The position numbers and the translations under genes are program-made. A stretch of DNA of 64,000 bases from Flavobacterium sp. 11 (lineage in GTDB: Bacteria; Bacteroidota; Bacteroidia; Flavobacteriales; Flavobacteriaceae): assembly GCF_002754315.1 (NCBI RefSeq), contig NZ_PEFE01000001.1:1612001-1676000 (forward strand). Direction: 5' to 3'. How positions within the stretch are numbered: position 1 is the stretch's first letter; each line of letters starts with the position of its first letter. The notes under the pieces are model-generated. The model saw only the letters and a program-made list of their open reading frames with translations, was not told the DNA's origin and did not search any database. Below are positions 60,053 through 64,000 of this stretch, one piece after another.

Positions 60053-60394
60053 ATGTTTCTGATTGTTGCTAAATATTTAATTCCTAAAGGATATCGTGGA
60101 TTGGCTGTATTTCCTTTTGTATTTGTAAAATATGAAATGGATAAAAGAAATAGCGTTTTTGTAAATCACGAGAAAATTCATCTTCGTCAGCAGGCAGAAT
60201 TATTAATACTTCCCTTTTTTATTTGGTATCTCTTAGAGTATTGTTTTCGATTGATTCAGTATAAAAATGCAAATCTTGCTTATAGAAATATAAGTTTCGA
60301 AAGAGAAGCTTATGCGAATGAATCAAATTTTGAATACCTAAAAAACAGACCTTCTTTTCGATTCTTAAAATATTTAGACATAAAAAAGGAATAG
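60053..60394 (+). CDS. small membrane protein with HExxH motif
   Basis: A 113-residue protein with His39-Glu40-Lys-Ile-His43 (VNHEKIHLRQQAE), the zinc motif of metallopeptidases, one membrane helix (about 49-67) and, after it, FEREAYANE (82-90) with acidic residues that could be the third zinc ligand, like the Glu of gluzincins. No signal peptide. It resembles a minimal membrane-bound peptidase core (M48/M56-like), but is far shorter than any characterised family I know. Single gene; a 437-base gap follows. Function uncertain. Confidence 0.55.
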   Translation: MFLIVAKYLIPKGYRGLAVFPFVFVKYEMDKRNSVFVNHEKIHLRQQAELLILPFFIWYLLEYCFRLIQYKNANLAYRNISFEREAYANESNFEYLKNRPSFRFLKYLDIKKE

Positions 60395-60831
60395 TCTTTC
60401 GAGAATCATTTGGTTACATTCGATTGTATTTTATCGCTTTTTGTTTGTTGAGTTAAAACAATTCTACAGTATTAACTTACAGGGTTTTAAATATTTTTTT
60501 ATAAGAAATCGTTAAATGGTTAATTCTTATTTTTTAAATTTTAAATTGTAAGAAATTATATATTTAAAATTAAAAAAGATGTATTTAATCGATTATTTAT
60601 ACTTTTTATCGGTATTTATACTGATTCCTATTCTATTTTTTTTGTAACTTTAAATAAAAATAACTCAAAACAGCTTTTATTAGCTGAAATACTTGATTTA
60701 GGAATGTGTTTTTAGACCTTTTAAGGCTAAAGAAGATTTCATTTTTTAATATTAAAGTGGCATTATTTCAGGTATAATGTCTTTATAAAAAATATAATTT
60801 ATTTCATACAAATTAATTTAAATGCTGGCTT
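60395..60831. other. 437-base gap with regulatory motifs only
   Basis: No gene. AT-rich. It holds TGTATTTTATCG at 60425-60436, the 15-bp TCGATT motif at 60580-60594 and a second ATCG core at 60608, 20 bases after the first. A stretch TTTTTTTTGTAACTTTA follows at about 60636-60652; no exact TAnnTTTG box is present. Confidence 0.5.
60580..60612 (+). promoter_or_regulatory. shared TCGATT motif upstream of the T9SS-sorted protein
   Basis: TGTATTTAATCGATT (60580-60594) differs from the gldK copy (19040-19054) at one of 15 bases. A second TTATCG core lies 20 bases on. Over 33 bases about 27 are identical to the gldK site. Confidence 0.45.
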
Positions 60832-62667
60832 ATGGACTCAAAATTACTTAAACGAACACTATTGATTGTTACTGGATTATTTTTGCAGAACAATGTAAAT
60901 GCCCAGATGTATGTAAGTCCTAATAGTTATGTTTTTGCAAATAACCAAGTGGTTTTTGTGAAACAGCAACTGGAGTTAAATGCTGCCAGCAGTAATTTCT
61001 ATTTAAGGACGGATGCTCAGTTGGTTCAAGGTGCTACATCAGGAAGTGCTAATAAAGGTCTTGGAAGCTTGTCCGTTTTTCAGGAAGGAACAACAAACAA
61101 TTATCAATTTGATTATTGGTGTTCTCCAGTTGGGGGCAGTAATGCAATTGCAGGAAATTCTGCTTTTGGAATCACGCAGCTAAAAGATATTGTAGATGTG
61201 ACAAATAGTACCAACTCAACTCCTTTGGCAATGAATAATTACGATGGAACTGCAAGTCCATTTGCAATTGCACCCTATTGGATTTTTAAGTTAACTGCTT
61301 CATCAAACTATTCAGATTGGATTCAGGTTGGATCAACTTCCAATATTAATGCAGGAGAAGGATTTACTATGAAAGGGAGTTCAGGGACTAATTTAACAAC
61401 AATAAATGGAGTTCAAAACAATCCTGGAGGTGTACAGCGCTACGATTTTAGAGGCAAACCAAATGATGGGACTATTTCTGTTCCAGTAGCATTTGAGCAA
61501 TTTACATTGACAGGAAATCCTTATCCATCGGCAATAGATTTGTCTGCTTTTTTAATTGAACAAACGCATTGTACCGGAATTGCTTATTTCTGGGAACAGG
61601 ATAAAACAGTTGATTCCCATTTTATTGCGGATTATAAAGGCGGATATGGCGCTTTTTCTCCAGGTACTCTTGGGAGTACAGGGATATACGTGCCAGCTAC
61701 TTTTTATTCCTATGATGGTTCTGGGAATGAAGGATCGGCTTCTGGTGTAGGAGGAGATTATGAAAGACGTTTTTCTCCTATTGGACAAGGTTTCATGATT
61801 GATGGATTGGTTAACGGAACTGTAGAGATGAAAAATAGCTATAGGGTTTTTGTTAAAGAAGGCGCATTAAATTTTTCTGAATTTGAAAGAAATATAAATT
61901 CAAATAAAACAAAGACTACTTCGACTTACATGGCTGATATTCCATCAGTATCCGGGTTTGATTACAAAACCGTAAGTGTTTTACCAACACCTCAAATCCG
62001 ATTTAATACCTTATTGAACAATCAAGGAGTTCGTCAAATTGTTCTGGCATTTGTTCCAGGTGCTACTGATGGAGTTGATCGTGCGATGGATGCAATATCT
62101 TCCAGTGATGATTGTCCGGCAGATGTTTATTTTGTGATAGATAACGATGAATATCTTATCAATGCAGTGAATTTTGATATGGATAAAAAGATTCCAATTG
62201 GTTTTAAAAATACAAATCAAGCTAATTTTAAGATTACAGTAAAGGGAATGTTGAATTTTACTGGAACCAATGCCGTTTATTTACACGATAAAACAACCGA
62301 TTTATACCACGACATCAAAAACGATTTCTATGATTTGACATTGCCGGCAGGAGTAAACAATACACAATTTGAAATTACTTTTAAAAACAATGTTGCTTTA
62401 GGAGTTGACGAAACAGCTCGCCAAAGTTTTGTGGTTTATCAAAATAACACAACTAAGAACTTAACCATTAGTAATCCATTATTACTGGATCTTGCTACTT
62501 GCAATTTGTATGATGTAGCCGGAAAATTAATTTTTAATAAAAAAGATTTAGGATCGAATTCGTCTTATACCTTTTCTACTTCGGGACTTAGTGATGGAAT
62601 TTATATCGTTAAAATAGCAAATAAAGATAAAATTGAAGTTGGTCAAAAAATAATTATCAGAAGATAA
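60832..62667 (+). CDS. secreted protein with type A T9SS sorting domain
   Basis: A 611-residue exported protein. Signal peptide 1-25 (ending NVNAQ). The body is beta-rich with repeated FDYWCSPVGG, WIQVGSTSNINAGEGFTMKG and FTLTGNPYPSAIDLSAFL, a pattern seen in large flavobacterial surface proteins. The C-terminal 80 residues (about 530-611: LTISNPLLLDLATCNLYDVA, LSDGIYIVKI, GQKIIIRR) are a type A sorting domain that targets it through the type IX system to the cell surface or medium. It is therefore a cargo of the GldKLMN machine encoded at 19207. It shares an upstream motif with gldK. Function beyond secretion unknown. Confidence 0.88.
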   Translation: MDSKLLKRTLLIVTGLFLQNNVNAQMYVSPNSYVFANNQVVFVKQQLELNAASSNFYLRTDAQLVQGATSGSANKGLGSLSVFQEGTTNNYQFDYWCSPVGGSNAIAGNSAFGITQLKDIVDVTNSTNSTPLAMNNYDGTASPFAIAPYWIFKLTASSNYSDWIQVGSTSNINAGEGFTMKGSSGTNLTTINGVQNNPGGVQRYDFRGKPNDGTISVPVAFEQFTLTGNPYPSAIDLSAFLIEQTHCTGIAYFWEQDKTVDSHFIADYKGGYGAFSPGTLGSTGIYVPATFYSYDGSGNEGSASGVGGDYERRFSPIGQGFMIDGLVNGTVEMKNSYRVFVKEGALNFSEFERNINSNKTKTTSTYMADIPSVSGFDYKTVSVLPTPQIRFNTLLNNQGVRQIVLAFVPGATDGVDRAMDAISSSDDCPADVYFVIDNDEYLINAVNFDMDKKIPIGFKNTNQANFKITVKGMLNFTGTNAVYLHDKTTDLYHDIKNDFYDLTLPAGVNNTQFEITFKNNVALGVDETARQSFVVYQNNTTKNLTISNPLLLDLATCNLYDVAGKLIFNKKDLGSNSSYTFSTSGLSDGIYIVKIANKDKIEVGQKIIIRR

Positions 62668-62684
62668 GAGTCAACATAAATGAA

Positions 62685-62718
62685 AAAAATGCAATCTGTA
62701 AGGGTTGCATTTTTATTA
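62685..62718 (+). terminator. terminator of the T9SS cargo gene
   Basis: AAAAATGCAA-TCTGTAAGGG-TTGCATTTTT then ATTAG; 10-bp stem. Confidence 0.7.
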
Positions 62719-62728
62719 GATATAATTT

Positions 62729-62736
62729 TACCTTTG
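62729..62736 (+). promoter_or_regulatory. -7 promoter box of the ACC-deaminase-like gene
   Basis: TACCTTTG. It overlaps the GTG at 62736, so the GTG can only be a start if the mRNA has no leader. Confidence 0.5.
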
Positions 62737-62753
62737 TGCCAAAATCACTTTCC

Positions 62754-63650
62754 TTGAATCAACAGGTAACATCTCCGTTTCTAAACTCTATTTCAGTAGC
62801 CATTAAACGGGAGGATTTGATTCACCCTTTTGTTTCCGGAAATAAATTCAGAAAGCTGAAATACAATTTGCTGCAAGCGAAAACGGAGCATTTTGAAACG
62901 CTACTTACTTTTGGAGGCGCTTTTTCAAATCATATCGCAGCAGTAGCTTTTGCAGGGAAAGAAAAAGGATTTAAAACCATAGGAATTATTCGTGGGGATG
63001 AATTAGGGAGTAAAATAGCAGAGAATCCCACATTGGCATTCGCTCAAAATTGCGGAATGCAATTGGAATTTATTTCTAGAGAAGAGTACCGCTTAAAAAG
63101 CGAGGCTTCATTTTTAGAGAAATTAAAACAGCAATTTGGCGATTTTTATCTAATACCTGAAGGAGGAACAAATGCTTTAGCCATCAAAGGGTGTCAAGAG
63201 ATTCTAACTCCGGAAGATGCTGAATTTGATTATATTTGTTGCTCAATAGGAACAGGCGGTACTATTTCTGGAATTATTAACAGTGCTTTACCGCACCAAA
63301 AAGTTTTAGGATTTCCGGCTTTAAAAGGTGATTTTTTGAAAGAGGAAATTCGTAATTTTGTCCAAAATGAAAATTGGGACTTAATTACGGAGTATCATTT
63401 TGGGGGTTACGGGAAAGTAAATGAAGCCTTAATCGGATTCATTAATCAGTTTTACATGGAAAATCAGATTCCCTTGGACCCCATTTATACGGGAAAGATG
63501 GTTTTTGGCGTTATAGATTTAATTCAAAAAAACTATTTTCCTGCCGAATCAAAAATTTTACTAATTCATACAGGTGGAATTCAGGGAATTCAAGGAATGA
63601 ATATGAAATTAAGAAACAAACAATTACCAACAATCAATATCAATGTTTAA
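62754..63650 (+). CDS. ACC deaminase / D-cysteine desulfhydrase family enzyme
   Basis: A fold-type II PLP enzyme. VAIKREDLIHPFVSGNKFRK carries the PLP Lys (Lys31 by the TTG start) in GNKFRKL, followed by FGGAFSNHIAAVAF and the phosphate-binding SIGTGGTISGI (about 168-178). It may act on D-cysteine, D-amino acids or 1-aminocyclopropane-1-carboxylate; the sequence does not settle which. Start: TTG 62754 (MNQQVTSPF) is preferred because the -7 promoter box TACCTTTG overlaps the alternative GTG at 62736 (six residues longer). About 298 residues. Its last codons overlap the start of the next gene. Confidence 0.8.
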   Translation: MNQQVTSPFLNSISVAIKREDLIHPFVSGNKFRKLKYNLLQAKTEHFETLLTFGGAFSNHIAAVAFAGKEKGFKTIGIIRGDELGSKIAENPTLAFAQNCGMQLEFISREEYRLKSEASFLEKLKQQFGDFYLIPEGGTNALAIKGCQEILTPEDAEFDYICCSIGTGGTISGIINSALPHQKVLGFPALKGDFLKEEIRNFVQNENWDLITEYHFGGYGKVNEALIGFINQFYMENQIPLDPIYTGKMVFGVIDLIQKNYFPAESKILLIHTGGIQGIQGMNMKLRNKQLPTININV

Positions 63651-64000
63651 AAAAATCCTACTGCTTCTTACCATAATTACTTTGATAGGTTGTAATGCCG
63701 CAAAACCTGTTATTGTAACAAAGAAAGCTCCCATAAAACCAAAACCAGAGGTAGTACGCACGATAAAAAAACCAGCTGCGTCAAATCCTGCCACTACAAG
63801 ACCAACAGTTGCAAAACCGGTAAAAAAAGAACAAGGTAATCGGGAAACAGAAGTAATTGTTTCAACTTCAAAAACAGTGGTTACTAATGATGTTATTGTA
63901 TCGTATATTTCTAAATTTAAAGAAATTGCGATGGGAAACATGAAAAATTATGGGATTCCCGCAAGTATTATTTTGGCTCAGGGGATTTTAGAATCAGGTG
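63643..64000 (+). CDS. glucosaminidase-domain lipoprotein (5' part only)
   Basis: The window ends inside this gene. The first 119 residues start MFKKILLLLTIITLIGCNAA with a lipobox (Cys17), then a Lys/Pro-rich low-complexity linker (about 22-68) and the start of a mannosyl-glycoprotein endo-beta-N-acetylglucosaminidase domain (SYISKFKEIAMGNMKNYGIP, ASIILAQGILESG). This family cleaves peptidoglycan glycan strands. The ATG at 63643 overlaps the last 8 bases of the ACC-deaminase-like gene, so translation is likely coupled. Confidence 0.75.
   Translation, partial: MFKKILLLLTIITLIGCNAAKPVIVTKKAPIKPKPEVVRTIKKPAASNPATTRPTVAKPVKKEQGNRETEVIVSTSKTVVTNDVIVSYISKFKEIAMGNMKNYGIPASIILAQGILESG

Noticed and set aside
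63624..63941. Minus-strand frame at the right edge
   Set aside because: It overlaps the start of the glucosaminidase lipoprotein, which has a good signal peptide and lipobox; the minus frame has no recognisable content.

Overview
The window is a 64 kb stretch of a low-GC Bacteroidota chromosome, almost certainly Flavobacterium or a close relative in the Flavobacteriaceae. The reasons are the gliding/type IX secretion cluster gldKLMN, a type IX C-terminal sorting domain protein, SusC-type logic in a TonB receptor, GSCFA and LptE-type lipoproteins, and the Bacteroidota promoter -7 box TAnnTTTG in front of many genes. It is mostly core genome. I see no prophage, insertion sequence, CRISPR array or rRNA operon.

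Layout. 1-5.3 kb: a beta-CASP ribonuclease, then a three-gene metal-uptake cluster (Cys-rich small exported protein, TonB receptor, periplasmic HMA metallochaperone), then DedA. 5.6-14.8 kb, all minus strand: a large exported MG2/plug protein, groES-groEL, and the miaB / sigma-54 activator / lptE / TPR protein / secG run. The TPR gene is interrupted by a one-base frameshift in a 7-nt homopolymer. 15.2-23.9 kb: topA, a metal-site-dead arginase-fold protein, and gldK-gldL-gldM-gldN, which encode the core and motor of the type IX secretion/gliding machine. 23.9-33.4 kb: FAD oxidoreductase, DUF983, ABC-F, App1 phosphatase, DAG kinase-like, FemAB/GNAT-like, pterin dehydratase, DUF1761, a plant-type LRR protein and a small EEP nuclease. 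33.6-36.4 kb: two initiator tRNA genes flanking a tRNA half, then the GTPases era and der. 36.4-46.6 kb: SDR, DUF2490, chromate transporter, iron-type TonB receptor, Rrf2 regulator, TPM-TPM-LemA operon, MerR regulator and M23 peptidase. 46.9-53.3 kb: alaS, two tandem paralogous surface-type lipoproteins, GSCFA and DUF4230. 53.3-60.4 kb: aromatic amino acid hydroxylase, phytase-like lipoprotein, truncated haemoglobin, DUF4136, hutU, a 58-residue Cys-rich protein and a 113-residue HExxH protein. 60.8-64 kb: a secreted T9SS-sorted protein, an ACC-deaminase-like PLP enzyme and the start of a glucosaminidase lipoprotein.

How it fits together. The T9SS core (gldKLMN) and one T9SS cargo protein lie 40 kb apart. 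Both, and also the LRR gene, carry the same 15-bp upstream sequence TGTA(T/G)TT-N2-TCGATT. At gldK it is part of a 19-20 bp phased array of ATCG cores. I regard this possible shared regulatory site as the most interesting signal here. The aromatic amino acid hydroxylase and the pterin-4a-carbinolamine dehydratase are partners in phenylalanine hydroxylation although encoded 23 kb apart. Four intergenic gaps hold copies of a dispersed, hairpin-forming repeat family.

Limits. Assignments rest on reading motifs and overall resemblance. No alignment, profile search or structure prediction was run. Promoter and terminator calls are pattern matches only.
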